A stretch of 64,000 nucleotides of DNA from Levilactobacillus tongjiangensis (GTDB lineage: Bacteria; Bacillota; Bacilli; Lactobacillales; Lactobacillaceae), in the NCBI RefSeq assembly GCF_003946345.1, contig NZ_RHNY01000007.1:94940-158939 (forward strand). The letters are read 5' to 3'. Below the pieces are notes generated by a model. It ran no database searches and was not told the DNA's origin. It saw nothing but the letters and a program-made list of their open reading frames with translations. Both the position numbers and the translations under genes were made by a program. The first letter of the stretch is position 1. Every line of letters begins with the position of its first letter. This document shows, in pieces, positions 9,388 through 18,959 of the stretch.

Positions 9388-9577
9388 GCCGCAGGCCGTC
9401 AGGGCGGGTGGCCGCAGTGACGGTGGCGTTAGCTCGGTGGTTTTTGCCGAGGTTACGCCACGGGACGAGCTTGGAAACTCGGTGGTCTTCCGAGGTTTCA
9501 AGTCGAGCCGGAGGACCGGTTTTCAGGCCAGAGGCGGTCCCCACAGCGGCCACCCGCCCTGACGGCCGAAGGCGGCC
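9388..9577 (+). repeat. Structured intergenic repeat, copy 5 (best paired)
   Basis: Full copy, plus orientation. The closing stem is a perfect 22-bp inverted repeat (9394-9415 with 9546-9567). Arm I TGGCGTTAGCTCGG against CCGAGGTTACGCCA. Arm II TTGGAAACTCGG against CCGAGGTTTCAA. Arm III GCC and GG against CC and GGC with a three-by-three internal loop. It lies between the stop codon and terminator of the minus-strand gene to its right. Confidence 0.88.
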
Positions 9578-9595
9578 ACTTTCATTCCAGCTAAG

Positions 9596-10255
9596 CTACT
9601 TAAGTTTACCCTCAGTATTGTTGTAGAAATCAACGTGATACTGGCCGTCGGTAACCGTCAACTTGGTAATACTACCGTTGTCAACGGGAACGGAGATGTC
9701 AATCGTGTCGGAAAACTTCGACACAATACTTCGGATGGTCGTACTGTGCGTCGCAATCAGCACCTTGTCGCCGTCCGTGGCATTGGCCACGGCACGGTCT
9801 AAACCAGGTTGGAGGCGAGCCCAGTAGGTGGCGTTATCTTCGGCGTCACCGTAAGGGTCTTGTGCGCGAAACATGTCCTTGGTCTTTTCAATGGTCAGCT
9901 TAGCAATCATGGCGTTGAAAGAATCTAACCCGACTGGTGAGCCTAACGTGTGCCAGGTGAAGCTGGTGTCAAGGCCTTCAAAGAAACCAAAGTTTTCTTC
10001 CCGAAAGGCGGGTTCCGTGGTCAATGTCACTGGTGTCTCGTTAGCAGCTAAAATGCTCTTAGCCGTGTTTTGCGCTCGCGTTGTGTCACTAGCGTAAGCT
10101 GCAGCGAACGGAATGTGTGCTAACCGCTCGCCGGCGCGCTTGGCGTCTGCGATTCCCTTATCGGTCAGCGGGGAGTCGGACCACCCTTGAATTCGGTGGT
10201 ATTTATTTAAAAAGGTTTGGCCGTGCCGCACCAAATATAGGTCAACTGTTGCCAT
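9596..10255 (-). CDS. Histidine phosphatase family protein (phosphoglycerate mutase-like)
   Basis: Cytoplasmic phosphatase of the histidine phosphatase superfamily, 219 residues. The catalytic motif VRHGQT (residues 9-14) is intact, and the second-half histidine lies in ATHSTT. The sequence YASDTTRAQNTAKSIL is typical of this clan. Family members in lactobacilli are named GpmB or phosphatase, but dephosphorylating rather than mutase activity is common and the substrate cannot be told. It is a single gene with a good ribosome site (GGAGAGATTGAG) before ATG. Confidence 0.85.
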   Translation of the reverse strand: MATVDLYLVRHGQTFLNKYHRIQGWSDSPLTDKGIADAKRAGERLAHIPFAAAYASDTTRAQNTAKSILAANETPVTLTTEPAFREENFGFFEGLDTSFTWHTLGSPVGLDSFNAMIAKLTIEKTKDMFRAQDPYGDAEDNATYWARLQPGLDRAVANATDGDKVLIATHSTTIRSIVSKFSDTIDISVPVDNGSITKLTVTDGQYHVDFYNNTEGKLK

Positions 10256-10364
10256 CTCAATCTCTCCTTTGCGTGTCTTGAAGCTGAAGCGGGTGGCCTA
10301 CTGGTCACTCTAGGGCCTGGCAAGTAAAACTGCCAAGCTCACACTGGTTAATATCTTACCAGTT

Positions 10365-12221
10365 CTAGTTGAGGATGCCTAGTTCGCGCCGAATTTCACG
10401 AGCCTTTTCCGGCGTACTGGTGAAGATGATGCGGTCATTGAATTTCAAAGTGGTAGCGCCAGTTGGTCGGACAAAGTGACCGTCCCGGAAAATCTGGCTG
10501 ATGGTCACGGCGCCGACAAAGTCCAGACTGTGGATGGCTTGGTCCGTGTAGCGGCGGTTGCGGAGCGCCACTTCGTAGACGGCCGAGGTCGAGGAGGTCA
10601 GTAGGCGTAACGTCGTTGGCGTTTCAATCAGGCTTCTGAGCATTGCGATATTAACGTTGGGTGTGTTGTAGACTTCGATCCCTAAGTCGATTAGCTCGTC
10701 TTCCCGTTCATCTAAAATGTTGCGGTCTTCAAAGCGGGCAATGACCCGGTTGACACCATAGGCTTTAGCAGCCTTGGACAATTCGAAATTCTTGGTGGCG
10801 TTGAAGTGGCCGAGCACCACGATGTCCGCGTCGAAGGCGTCTTTTTGCTCGGCATCGGCGACCTCTAAGGAGTCTAAGAGTTCAACGTTGACTTCAGAGT
10901 TGTAAGTCTTGTAGTTGGCGGCCTTATCGGTGTACATGGTGATATCGTACCAACTATCGGCTAACTGCTGGGCCACAGGTACCGTGAGCAGGTTGGTGCC
11001 AATGAAGTGGACCGTTGATTTTTTAAGATCTTCGGCTTCGGCGGAGTAACCGGTGTTGAACAGAAGTGGTCCCAGAACACAGGTCAGGATAGCTGCCAGC
11101 AGGAAGGCACCGGACTGCTGGGTCGTGACGACCTTCATCGTTTTAGCGACTTGTAAGACGGCCAGCACCATGGTGATCGTCGTGGCGGTAATTGCGGTAC
11201 CAGCGAAAGCATTGCCCCGTTTGAAACGCAATCGGAGGACAAAGTAGACTCCGATCTTGGCTAACAGATAGGCGGCAAAGAATGCCGGAATCAGTAAGAG
11301 GGTGGCTGGGTCTGCCAATAGCGTGCGCAGGTTCAGCTCGGCTCCGCTCATCATGAAGAAGATGGGAATGAAGAAGCCGTAGCCAATTCCATCTAGGCGT
11401 ACCCGGGTGTCCTCCTGCGGCTGGAGCAGCTTCATCACAATACCAGCCACGAAAGCGCCCAGAATTCCTTCTGCCCCTACGGATTCGGCAATGACGACCA
11501 TACTAAAGATGAGGAAGAAGGCCAGCCGAATGTCGAGCTGGGTGGTGGACTTGTTGATGGACTCGAAAAAGGTAAAAAACGGCTTGAACCGGCGGAATAG
11601 GACCCCGGCGGCCAAGAAGACTAACAGGAGGAGCCACAGGGATTTACTGCTATTCCCGAAGACTGAGGCGTAGATGGTCAACGAAAACAGAGGAACGATT
11701 TCCCCTAAGGCAGCAATCAAGAGGACGGTCTGGCCGAAGGGCTTACTCAGGAGTTCCTTTTCCTTGAGCGTGGCAATGACGATGCCTAATGAAATGGTCA
11801 TGAAGATGATGGCGGCCAACCACGGGTCCTTGAAAAGGCCAGTCCACTGGCAAATGAAACCCAGTAGCAGGGCACAGACGACGATGGCCGCGTAACTGGT
11901 GACCGCTAAGAAAACGGGTGAATAGCGCGGGGCGCTCCCGGCAACTTTGGCGGCCAACGGGGTTTGCGGGCGTTTGCGACGACCGAATAGGCTGAAGTCA
12001 ATTTCCATCCCACTCAGAAACATCAGGAAGATGACCCCCGTGTTTGATAAGAGACTTAACGTATTGTTGCTGTGGACAACGTTTAGAATGCTTGGTCCTA
12101 ACAGGATACCCACGAGGATTTCCACGACGGCGGTCGGTAGTACGGTGAGCTTGAATTTCGCCATGACTAGCGGCGTGACCAACGCGGCGGTTAAGATAAT
12201 TAACAAGGAAACTTGGTCCAT
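10365..12221 (-). CDS. CPA2 monovalent cation/proton antiporter with TrkA regulatory domains
   Basis: Membrane antiporter of the Kef/NapA (CPA2) group, 618 residues. Residues 1 to about 390 hold 12 or so hydrophobic helices, including GILLGPSIL and the SAEGILGAF-like stretch SVGAEGILGAFVAGIVM. Residues about 410-520 form a TrkA-N (RCK) domain and 540-615 a TrkA-C domain (DFVGAVTISQI, TLKFNDRIIF). The RCK part normally binds nucleotide or ions to gate transport. TATAAT on the minus strand near 12,250 is a likely -10. It is divergent from the helicase gene. Potassium or sodium specificity is not decided by what I see. Confidence 0.88.
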   Translation of the reverse strand: MDQVSLLIILTAALVTPLVMAKFKLTVLPTAVVEILVGILLGPSILNVVHSNNTLSLLSNTGVIFLMFLSGMEIDFSLFGRRKRPQTPLAAKVAGSAPRYSPVFLAVTSYAAIVVCALLLGFICQWTGLFKDPWLAAIIFMTISLGIVIATLKEKELLSKPFGQTVLLIAALGEIVPLFSLTIYASVFGNSSKSLWLLLLVFLAAGVLFRRFKPFFTFFESINKSTTQLDIRLAFFLIFSMVVIAESVGAEGILGAFVAGIVMKLLQPQEDTRVRLDGIGYGFFIPIFFMMSGAELNLRTLLADPATLLLIPAFFAAYLLAKIGVYFVLRLRFKRGNAFAGTAITATTITMVLAVLQVAKTMKVVTTQQSGAFLLAAILTCVLGPLLFNTGYSAEAEDLKKSTVHFIGTNLLTVPVAQQLADSWYDITMYTDKAANYKTYNSEVNVELLDSLEVADAEQKDAFDADIVVLGHFNATKNFELSKAAKAYGVNRVIARFEDRNILDEREDELIDLGIEVYNTPNVNIAMLRSLIETPTTLRLLTSSTSAVYEVALRNRRYTDQAIHSLDFVGAVTISQIFRDGHFVRPTGATTLKFNDRIIFTSTPEKAREIRRELGILN

Positions 12222-12553
12222 AGTTTCACCTCCGAAAAAAGTTCTCTCTTATTATAGCAAACCTGGGGAAAACTAACTGGATTCACGCCGGGCGGAATGC
12301 TTTATTTATAGGCTGAATTAGTGTAAAATTGAAAGTCGAATTATCATGGATAACGTCTGCAATGGTGCGGTGGGGCCAGTGCCGCTGGCCGGGCGGTTGG
12401 GTGGACTTTTGCTTAACCGACACGCAATTTGCGGCCAACAATGATGTGACCACTTAGGGATTGACCCGGTGGGAGGATCAGTGGGCTCACCACAGCTTAA
12501 GCGGCGTATCCCGTTTCAACGTTTGTTGTTTAGTTAATCGAGGAGGGATTGGC

Positions 12554-14848
12554 TTGCCAGATTCAATCAAGTCCCAAGAGCAGAAACATTTAGATAAGGT
12601 CGTCCAGAAGATTCAAACCGCCGAAGAGGAAGCCAAGCAACGGATCGACGTTGCTGAGACCGACGAGGCAGGAATCCGGAAGAACTTTGTGAATGACTTG
12701 CGGATTAAAACGGATAGCTACGAGGGCTTGTTAGAGACGGCGCTTTCTGTTCGGCAACAGCAACAGCTGCTGGCCGAACGGCAGAACAGTTGGCAACATG
12801 CCACGACTGAACTGAGCACGTTAAAACGCCTGGAGCAGAAGGCCTACTTCGCCCGGATCGACTTTCAGGAAGGTCCCAAGTCGAAGGTCGAAACCATTTA
12901 CATTGGCCTGGGGTCCTTCTCTGACACCCCCGATCATTTTCTGATTTACGATTGGCGGGCACCCATCTCCAGCATTTACTATGATGGGGAACTGGGCAAT
13001 GTCAGCTACCAGACGCCCGACGGAGAACAAACCGTTGACGTCAAATTAAAACGGCAATTTCAAATTGAAGACGGCACTATTGTGACCCTGTACGATACGG
13101 ATCAGACGGTGACCGACCAGATGCTGTTGTCTGCGTTGAGTGAACATTCCGATACGAAGATGAAGAGTATTGTCACGACCATTCAAAAGGAACAAAACCA
13201 AATTATTCGAGACACCAAGTCCGACCTGTTGTTTGTCCAGGGGGCCGCGGGTTCCGGGAAGACGGCCGCCATTTTACAACGGGTGGCGTTCCTACTGTAC
13301 CGTTACCGGGGCCATCTGAACGCTGGACAAGTCATGCTGTTCTCGCCGAACCAGTTGTTCAACGACTACATCGACCAAGTGTTGCCTGAACTCGGGGAGC
13401 ACAACATGGTCCAGATGACGTACTACCAGTACGCCGGTCGTCGGTTGCCGAAGATCGACGTGGAAACGCTGGCGCAACGGTTTGACGAATCCAATACGCC
13501 GGCACAAAAGGCCATCAACCAGCTGAAGGGAAGCTTGAACTTCTTTGATGCGGTGACCGATTACGCCGACCATTTGGAAAGTGCGGACATGGTGTTCCGC
13601 AACATCAAATTCAAGGGCGACGTCTTTATTCCTAAGGAAAAGATTCAAGAGATCTACTACGGCTTTAACCGTAACTACCACCTGGGTAATCGACTCCAGG
13701 CCACTAAGGAAGCCCTGATTCGGATCTTGAACCGGCGGATTTCTAGTGAAATGAAGACCAAGTGGGTTGAAGATACCATTCAGGACCTGAGTAAGGAAGA
13801 GTTGGATTCACTGTATGGGGATGACCCAAGAGAGTTCGATTCAGCTGAAAAGGAAACCCAATTCTTATCACGGAAAGTTGTGATGAAGGCCTTCGATCCG
13901 ATTCGAAAGGCTATCGTCCGGGCACGGTTCCTGAGCATCAACAACCAGTACGTGCACATGCTGCGCGATATGCCGAACCGCGTGGACTTGAAGCGGGCAG
14001 GTATCTCCGTGGCGGACTGGAATGCTAGCGTGGAGGAATCCATTGACAAGCTGAAGGATCACCGGATGCAACTGGTGGATACTACGCCGTACCTGTACCT
14101 CTATGACAAGATGACTGGTAAGGGTGGCGAGCGCGATATGCGTTACGTCTTTATGGATGAAATTCAGGACTACAACGCCTTTCAACTGGCGTTTCTGAAG
14201 TTTAGCTTCCCCCGGGCACGTTTCACGATGCTAGGGGACCTGAACCAGGCCATCTTTACCAAAGAAAACAGTCGGACGCTCTTGCAAGAACTCAGCACGA
14301 TGTTCGACCCTGACAAGACGCGGGTCGTGCAGTTGACGCAGTCGTATCGGTCAACCCAGCAGGTGACTGACTTCACCAAGCACATCCTGAAGAACGGAGA
14401 AGCCGTTACGGCGTTCGCGCGTGAAGGAGAACTGCCAACCGTGACGGTCGCAGCTGATGAGACGGCCGGGATTCAACAAGTCATTGCACAGTTGAAACAA
14501 AACGATGAGGAACAAGAGACGACGGCCATCATCGGTAAGGACCTGGCAGATTGTCGGGACCTGACCGAGAAGCTGAAAGCCGCTGGCGTTGCGGTGACGT
14601 TGATTCAATCTGAAAACCAGCGCTTGGCGCCCGGAACCATCGTGGTGCCATCGTTTCTGGCCAAAGGATTGGAATTCGATGCCGTTATCGTTTGGCAGGC
14701 ATCGAAGAGTCGGTATGCGGCTGAGGATGAACGGCAATTGCTATACACCATCTGTTCGCGGGCGATGCACCGGTTGACGGTCATCGGAATCGATGAGTTG
14801 TCACCATTGTTGAGCGACGTACCTGAATCTGAGTTTGAACTGGTCTAG
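12554..14848 (+). CDS. helD: HelD-like UvrD-family helicase (RNA polymerase recycling)
   Basis: Superfamily 1 ATPase of the HelD type, about 764 residues. I chose the TTG at 12554 because AGGAGG lies 7 bp upstream and the N-terminus SIKSQEQKHLDKVV matches HelD coiled-coil starts; an upstream ATG at 12461 would add 31 residues of unlikely sequence. Walker A GAAGSGKT is at about residues 230-237, DEIQDYN is the Walker B region, and QSYRST is motif IV. Known HelD proteins strip stalled RNA polymerase from DNA. The 330 bp upstream hold the divergent promoters and no further gene. Confidence 0.88.
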   Translation: MPDSIKSQEQKHLDKVVQKIQTAEEEAKQRIDVAETDEAGIRKNFVNDLRIKTDSYEGLLETALSVRQQQQLLAERQNSWQHATTELSTLKRLEQKAYFARIDFQEGPKSKVETIYIGLGSFSDTPDHFLIYDWRAPISSIYYDGELGNVSYQTPDGEQTVDVKLKRQFQIEDGTIVTLYDTDQTVTDQMLLSALSEHSDTKMKSIVTTIQKEQNQIIRDTKSDLLFVQGAAGSGKTAAILQRVAFLLYRYRGHLNAGQVMLFSPNQLFNDYIDQVLPELGEHNMVQMTYYQYAGRRLPKIDVETLAQRFDESNTPAQKAINQLKGSLNFFDAVTDYADHLESADMVFRNIKFKGDVFIPKEKIQEIYYGFNRNYHLGNRLQATKEALIRILNRRISSEMKTKWVEDTIQDLSKEELDSLYGDDPREFDSAEKETQFLSRKVVMKAFDPIRKAIVRARFLSINNQYVHMLRDMPNRVDLKRAGISVADWNASVEESIDKLKDHRMQLVDTTPYLYLYDKMTGKGGERDMRYVFMDEIQDYNAFQLAFLKFSFPRARFTMLGDLNQAIFTKENSRTLLQELSTMFDPDKTRVVQLTQSYRSTQQVTDFTKHILKNGEAVTAFAREGELPTVTVAADETAGIQQVIAQLKQNDEEQETTAIIGKDLADCRDLTEKLKAAGVAVTLIQSENQRLAPGTIVVPSFLAKGLEFDAVIVWQASKSRYAAEDERQLLYTICSRAMHRLTVIGIDELSPLLSDVPESEFELV

Positions 14849-14865
14849 TTTGGCTGGAGCTGGAT

Positions 14866-15057
14866 TGGCCGCCTTCGGCCGCCAGGGCGGGTGCCCGCTG
14901 TGGGGAACGCCTACGGCCTGAGGGGCGGTCCTCCGGCTCGGTTGGCAGCCTCGGAAAATCACCGAGTCTGTCAACTCGTCCCGTGGCCTAACCTCGGTAA
15001 CCCACCGAGCTAACGCCACTTTCACTGTGGCCACCCGCCCTGGCGTCCTGCGGCTAC
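14866..15057 (-). repeat. Structured intergenic repeat, copy 6
   Basis: Full copy, minus orientation, starting 17 bp after the helicase stop. Closing stem CGCCAGGGCGGGTG against CACCCGCCCTGGCG. Arm I GTGGCGTTAGCTCGG against CCGAGGTTAGGCCAC. Arm II GTTGACAGACTCGG against CCGAGGCTGCCAAC. Arm III GCC..GG against CC..GGC. It lies between the helD stop and its terminator. Confidence 0.87.
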
Positions 15058-15152
15058 GATTGGCTGTTCAATCACAGATTGGTGATTGGGCAACAATTAG
15101 GTTAGCAGTAGGTTGTTCAGGTTCGTGGTGTTTTAACAGATTAATTTGATGA

Positions 15153-15187
15153 GAGGCCTCGGACATATTGTGTCCGGGGCCTCTTTT
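15153..15187 (+). terminator. Terminator downstream of helD and repeat copy 6
   Basis: GAGGCCTCGGACA (15153-15165) pairs with TGTCCGGGGCCTC (15171-15183), then TTTT. No other plus-strand gene ends nearby, so it most likely terminates the helD transcript 300 bp past its stop. Confidence 0.8.
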
Positions 15188-15318
15188 GTGTGGGTGTTGG
15201 TGATTGCTTGCGCTGATGTAGTAGGGTGAAGCTCTTGTAAGTAGAACTGTGGTTAATCGCGTTGGACCAGTATGAAGTATGCTACGGAGCTTGGCGGGAC
15301 ACTGGAGATGCAATAGCT

Positions 15319-15508
15319 CGCAACTTCAGTGGAGGTGGCCAGGGGTGGGGGCAGCCGTGACAATGGCGTTAGCTAGTGGGTTGCTAGCTTATGCCATGGG
15401 CGACTTTGAAGACAGGTGGGCTGGCCTGGCTTCAAATCGAGCGAGAAGCCCGTACTTTGGCTGAAGCGTCCCCACAGCAGGCCCCGCCCCTGGCCGCCGG
15501 AACGCGCC
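15319..15508 (+). repeat. Structured intergenic repeat, copy 7
   Basis: Full copy, plus orientation. Closing stem GGCCAGGGGTGGGG against CCCCGCCCCTGGCC. Arm I ATGGCGTTAGCTAG against CTAGCTTATGCCAT. Arm II TTTGAAGACAGG against CCTGGCTTCAAA. Arm III AGCC against GGCT. It is followed 70 bp later by TATAAT (15577-15582), a likely -10 of coaA. Confidence 0.82.
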
Positions 15509-15620
15509 AATAAGAGAACGCTTCCATTCACGGCGTACTTTGTGAAATCTCTCCCCGAAAACCGTAGAATTTGCGGTATAATGGTGGGTAATTATTCCTG
15601 ACTAGAGTTGAGGTGTCTTC

Positions 15621-16544
15621 ATGAGTGATCCGATTAATTACAATGCATTTACCCGAGCACAGTGGCGGGCGTTTTCGGACGATGCCACGTTGCCATTGAC
15701 CCAAGAGAGTCTACGGCAGATCAAGGCGTTTAACGACCGCATTTCCCTGCAAGATGTGCAGGATATTTATATTCCGTTGATTCACTTGTTACACCTACAG
15801 TTTGATCACTATCAAAAACTGCAACGGGACAAGGCAGAATTTCTGCAACAGAAACCTCACCGAGTACCGTTTATTATCGGCATCGCTGGTAGTGTGGCGG
15901 TGGGGAAGACCACGGCGGCCCGGCTGTTAGAGGTTCTACTGAATCACTACTTTACTGGCCAACGGATCCAATTGATCACGACCGACGGGTTTCTCTACAG
16001 CAATGAGGAGCTGAAAAAGCGTAATCTCATGGCGCGTAAAGGGTTCCCGGAAAGTTATAACATGGGGGCGCTGATTCAATTCTTAAACGACGTCAAGGCG
16101 GGCAAAAAGCTCATTAAGTCGCCGGTCTATTCGCATAAGGTTTATGACATTGTGCCGGACCGCTACGACTATATCATGCATCCAGACGTGCTGATTGTTG
16201 AGGGTATTAACACGCTGCAACTGCCAACCAACGAGCAGATTTACGTCAGTGACTTTACGGACTTTTCCGTGTACGTGGATGCGGACCCGGCCTTGATTGA
16301 GGACTGGTTCTTAGAACGGTTTAAATTGTTGCTGGAAACGTCCTTCCAAGATCCTAGCAACTACTACTACCCGTATGCCATTGGCGACCGGGACGTGGCT
16401 TTGGAAAAGGGAAAACAGGTCTGGCGCGACATTGATCTGAAGAACCTGACTGAGTACATCTTGCCGACGCGAAACCGGGCGGACATGATTATTCACAAGA
16501 CGTTCCATCACCGAATCGATCGACTCCTGTTGCGGAAATACTAG
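15621..16544 (+). CDS. coaA: Type I pantothenate kinase
   Basis: Phosphorylates pantothenate with ATP, the first step of coenzyme A synthesis. Length 307 residues matches CoaA of lactobacilli and E. coli. The P-loop GSVAVGKTT is at residues 90-98, followed by the conserved LITTDGFLY and the pantothenate-site region KGFPESYN. The type I enzyme is usually feedback inhibited by CoA. TTGAGGTG before ATG is the ribosome site, and the next gene starts 12 bp after the stop, so they form an operon. Confidence 0.95.
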   Translation: MSDPINYNAFTRAQWRAFSDDATLPLTQESLRQIKAFNDRISLQDVQDIYIPLIHLLHLQFDHYQKLQRDKAEFLQQKPHRVPFIIGIAGSVAVGKTTAARLLEVLLNHYFTGQRIQLITTDGFLYSNEELKKRNLMARKGFPESYNMGALIQFLNDVKAGKKLIKSPVYSHKVYDIVPDRYDYIMHPDVLIVEGINTLQLPTNEQIYVSDFTDFSVYVDADPALIEDWFLERFKLLLETSFQDPSNYYYPYAIGDRDVALEKGKQVWRDIDLKNLTEYILPTRNRADMIIHKTFHHRIDRLLLRKY

Positions 16545-16555
16545 GAGGAATCAGG

Positions 16556-17134
16556 ATGTTAAGAGATGCCACGATTGTGGACGCGGATGCGGTGGCCATG
16601 TTGGTCTTACATGAGTTGGAGCGGCGTCAACTGCGGCGGTTGCGGCGACTCAGCAAGGAACAGCTGTCACAGTTGTTATTCGTGGGCTATCACCAGGAAA
16701 ACTTTCGCTACGGTTATCCCCAGGCGCGCGTTTATCAGAATCAAGGAGTTGCGGTGGGTGTCGCTTATGGCTACCCGGCGGCGGTTGAACCAACGTTGGA
16801 TAATCAGTGGGCGTCACTATTTTCACGGCTTCAGGAGACACCACCACAACAGCTGGTGGTGACGCCACGGGCATTGCCGGATGAATGGTACCTGGATCTG
16901 TTAACGGTTCGAAATCGTTCGAAGCGTAAGACGTTTCAGCAGAAATGGTTTGATGAGTGGCTGCTGGGCGATGCGTTACATCAGGCACGACTAAGTGGTC
17001 AATCGGTCGTGGGGATGGACGTTCGACCCGGGAGTTCTAATGCCAAATTGGCCGCGGAGTTTGGCTTTGTAGCAACGATGTGGCGACGATTGGACCGGCA
17101 AAATTATCTGCATTTACGTTATCGGGTGAACTAG
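16556..17134 (+). CDS. GNAT-like acetyltransferase family protein
   Basis: 192-residue protein that looks like a diverged GNAT N-acetyltransferase. It opens with LRDATIVDADAVAML, typical of the first GNAT strand and helix. WYLDLLTVRNRSKRK resembles the strand 4 and acetyl-CoA loop region, although the usual R/Q-x-x-G-x-G/A is not clean. GSSNAKLAAEFGFV near the C-terminus is the usual N-x-x-A-x-x-x-Y/F-x-x-x-GF motif. AGGAGGAATCAGG before ATG and 12-bp spacing suggest co-transcription with coaA. Substrate unknown. Confidence 0.75.
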   Translation: MLRDATIVDADAVAMLVLHELERRQLRRLRRLSKEQLSQLLFVGYHQENFRYGYPQARVYQNQGVAVGVAYGYPAAVEPTLDNQWASLFSRLQETPPQQLVVTPRALPDEWYLDLLTVRNRSKRKTFQQKWFDEWLLGDALHQARLSGQSVVGMDVRPGSSNAKLAAEFGFVATMWRRLDRQNYLHLRYRVN

Positions 17135-17161
17135 TCCTGCGGGAATTACCCAGGATTTAGA

Positions 17162-17190
17162 TTGACCCGCGTTTGAGAAATCTGTATGAT
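17162..17190 (+). promoter_or_regulatory. Promoter of guaA
   Basis: TTGACC (17162-17167) and TATGAT (17185-17190) with an exact 17-bp spacer, 36 bp ahead of the preferred guaA start. Confidence 0.75.
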
Positions 17191-17226
17191 ATAAGCAATG
17201 TTGAAAAAGAAGAAAGGGTGAATGGC

Positions 17227-18783
17227 TTGGCAAACGTTGATATGTCCAAATTCGATAAAATCATCGTCTTGGACTTCGGAAGTCAATACAACCAGTTGAT
17301 TACGCGCCGGATTCGTGACTTAGGCGTTTACTCCGAACTGAAGGCACACACGATGAGTGCTGCTGAAATCAAGGCTTGGGGCCCTAAGGGGATCGTATTC
17401 TCCGGGGGACCAAACAGTGTTTACGACAGTAGTGCCTTTAACGTTGATCCTGAGATTTTTAATCTGGGTATTCCCATCTTAGGAATCTGTTACGGGATGC
17501 AACTCATGGCGCACCATCTGGCTGGTGGGAAGGTCGAATCCGCGGATAACCGCGAATACGGCCGCGCAGACATCACCGTTTTGAGTGATGACGCCAAACT
17601 ATTCAAGGATACGCCAAAGGAACAGACCGTTTGGATGAGTCACGGGGACCTGGTTACCCAGGTTCCGGATGGCTTTGAACGGGTCGCTACCAGTGAAAAC
17701 TGCCCAATTTCCGCGATGCAGGACGTGGACCGCAACTTTTACGGGATTCAATTCCACGCGGAGGTACGCAACTCGGAATACGGGAACGATATCCTGAAGA
17801 ACTTTACCTTTGACGTCTGTGGTGCGCAGGCCAACTGGTCAATGGATGACTTCATTGACTTACAGATTCAACACATTCGGGATATGGTTGGCGACAAGCG
17901 CGTCTTGCTCGGCCTGTCCGGTGGGGTTGATTCTTCCGTAGTTGGTGTGCTGTTGCATAAGGCCATTGGTACGCAACTGACCAGTATCTTCGTTGATCAC
18001 GGCCTGTTGCGGAAGGGCGAAGCTGAACAAGTTATGGCTAGCCTGAAAGGGAAATTCGGCTTAAACATCGTGCAAGTCGACGCCCAGGACCGCTTCTTAA
18101 GCAAACTGGCTGGTGTGACTGAACCCGAAAAGAAACGTAAGATTATCGGTAATGAATTTATCCAAGTCTTTAATGACGAAGCTCAGAAGTTAGATGGTAT
18201 CGACTTCTTGGCGCAAGGAACGTTGTATACCGACGTGATTGAAAGTGGGACTGACACGGCACAAACCATTAAGTCTCACCATAACGTAGGTGGGTTGCCG
18301 GAAGACATGCACTTCCAGCTGATTGAACCCCTGCGTTCATTGTTCAAGGATGAAGCCCGTGAGTTGGGTGAAAAGTTGGGGATGCCTAGCGACCTTGTGT
18401 GGCGGCAACCATTCCCTGGCCCTGGTCTAGGGATTCGGGTATTGGGTGAAATCACCCCCGAAAAGCTCCAAATCGTGCGAGACAGTGACTTGATTCTCCG
18501 TGAGGAAATCAAGAAGGCTGGTCTCGACCGTGATATCTGGCAATATTTCACCGTCCTACCAAACATCAAGAGTGTTGGGGTAATGGGCGATGGCCGGACC
18601 TACGACTATGCCGTGGGTATCCGGGCCGTAACGTCGATCGATGGGATGACGGCGGACTTCGCTCACATTCCATGGGATGTCTTACAGGGGATTTCCGTCC
18701 GCATTGTCAACGAAGTGGACCACGTTAACCGTATCCTGTACGATGTTACGAGTAAGCCGCCTTCGACTATTGAGTGGGAATAA
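17227..18783 (+). CDS. guaA: GMP synthase (glutamine-hydrolysing)
   Basis: Converts XMP to GMP using glutamine and ATP. I start it at the TTG at 17227, giving [11 protein letters not shown] and 518 residues, because AAAGGGTG lies 6 bp before; earlier codons would begin upstream of the promoter-proximal region. The amidotransferase domain has the nucleophile in GICYG (Cys88) and FHAEV with the catalytic His near residue 177. The ATP pyrophosphatase loop is LSGGVDSS near 232. The C-terminal dimerisation domain ends PPSTIEWE. The 3' end is intact although a prophage begins right after it; guaA 3' ends are known integration hot spots. Confidence 0.95.
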   Translation: MANVDMSKFDKIIVLDFGSQYNQLITRRIRDLGVYSELKAHTMSAAEIKAWGPKGIVFSGGPNSVYDSSAFNVDPEIFNLGIPILGICYGMQLMAHHLAGGKVESADNREYGRADITVLSDDAKLFKDTPKEQTVWMSHGDLVTQVPDGFERVATSENCPISAMQDVDRNFYGIQFHAEVRNSEYGNDILKNFTFDVCGAQANWSMDDFIDLQIQHIRDMVGDKRVLLGLSGGVDSSVVGVLLHKAIGTQLTSIFVDHGLLRKGEAEQVMASLKGKFGLNIVQVDAQDRFLSKLAGVTEPEKKRKIIGNEFIQVFNDEAQKLDGIDFLAQGTLYTDVIESGTDTAQTIKSHHNVGGLPEDMHFQLIEPLRSLFKDEARELGEKLGMPSDLVWRQPFPGPGLGIRVLGEITPEKLQIVRDSDLILREEIKKAGLDRDIWQYFTVLPNIKSVGVMGDGRTYDYAVGIRAVTSIDGMTADFAHIPWDVLQGISVRIVNEVDHVNRILYDVTSKPPSTIEWE

Positions 18784-18797
18784 GGCAGGTATAAATT

Positions 18798-18886
18798 AAA
18801 GGCATTGGGTGACAACCCATGACAACGATACCGCTATTTGTTAGCAATTGTTGTTTTAAAAGTTGTCACTCAATGTCTTTATTTTT
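18798..18886 (+). terminator. Long-stem terminator downstream of guaA
   Basis: A 19-bp stem (18798-18816 with 18862-18880, two G-T pairs) encloses a 45-nt loop with its own GTTGTT repeats and ends in a T-rich tract. It can end guaA transcription and shields the integrase region. It lies next to the presumed attachment site, so part of it may be phage DNA. Confidence 0.7.
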
Positions 18887-18895
18887 CACCCATTG

Positions 18896-18955
18896 CTGAC
18901 ACCTGAGCTGACACCCAAGTGATTTTTCGGAATTTTTGGTCTTTTCCTGACACCC
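18896..18955 (+). promoter_or_regulatory. Three CTGACACC repeats, probable integrase arm-type sites
   Basis: CTGACACC occurs at 18896-18903, 18908-18916 and 18947-18955 (the last two with an extra C), all in the same direction, between guaA and the integrase stop codon. Short direct repeats at this place usually bind the N-terminal domain of phage integrases. The role is inferred. Confidence 0.5.
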
Positions 18956-18959
18956 AATT

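Noticed and set aside
9408..9626. 72-residue frame beside the mutase-like gene
   Set aside because: It is repeat copy 5 read through; overlaps a real gene end.
12461..12553. Upstream ATG giving a 31-residue longer HelD
   Set aside because: No ribosome site and unlikely residues; TTG 12554 has AGGAGG at correct distance.
15279..15601. Two 61-residue frames before coaA
   Set aside because: They coincide with repeat copy 7 and with the coaA promoter.
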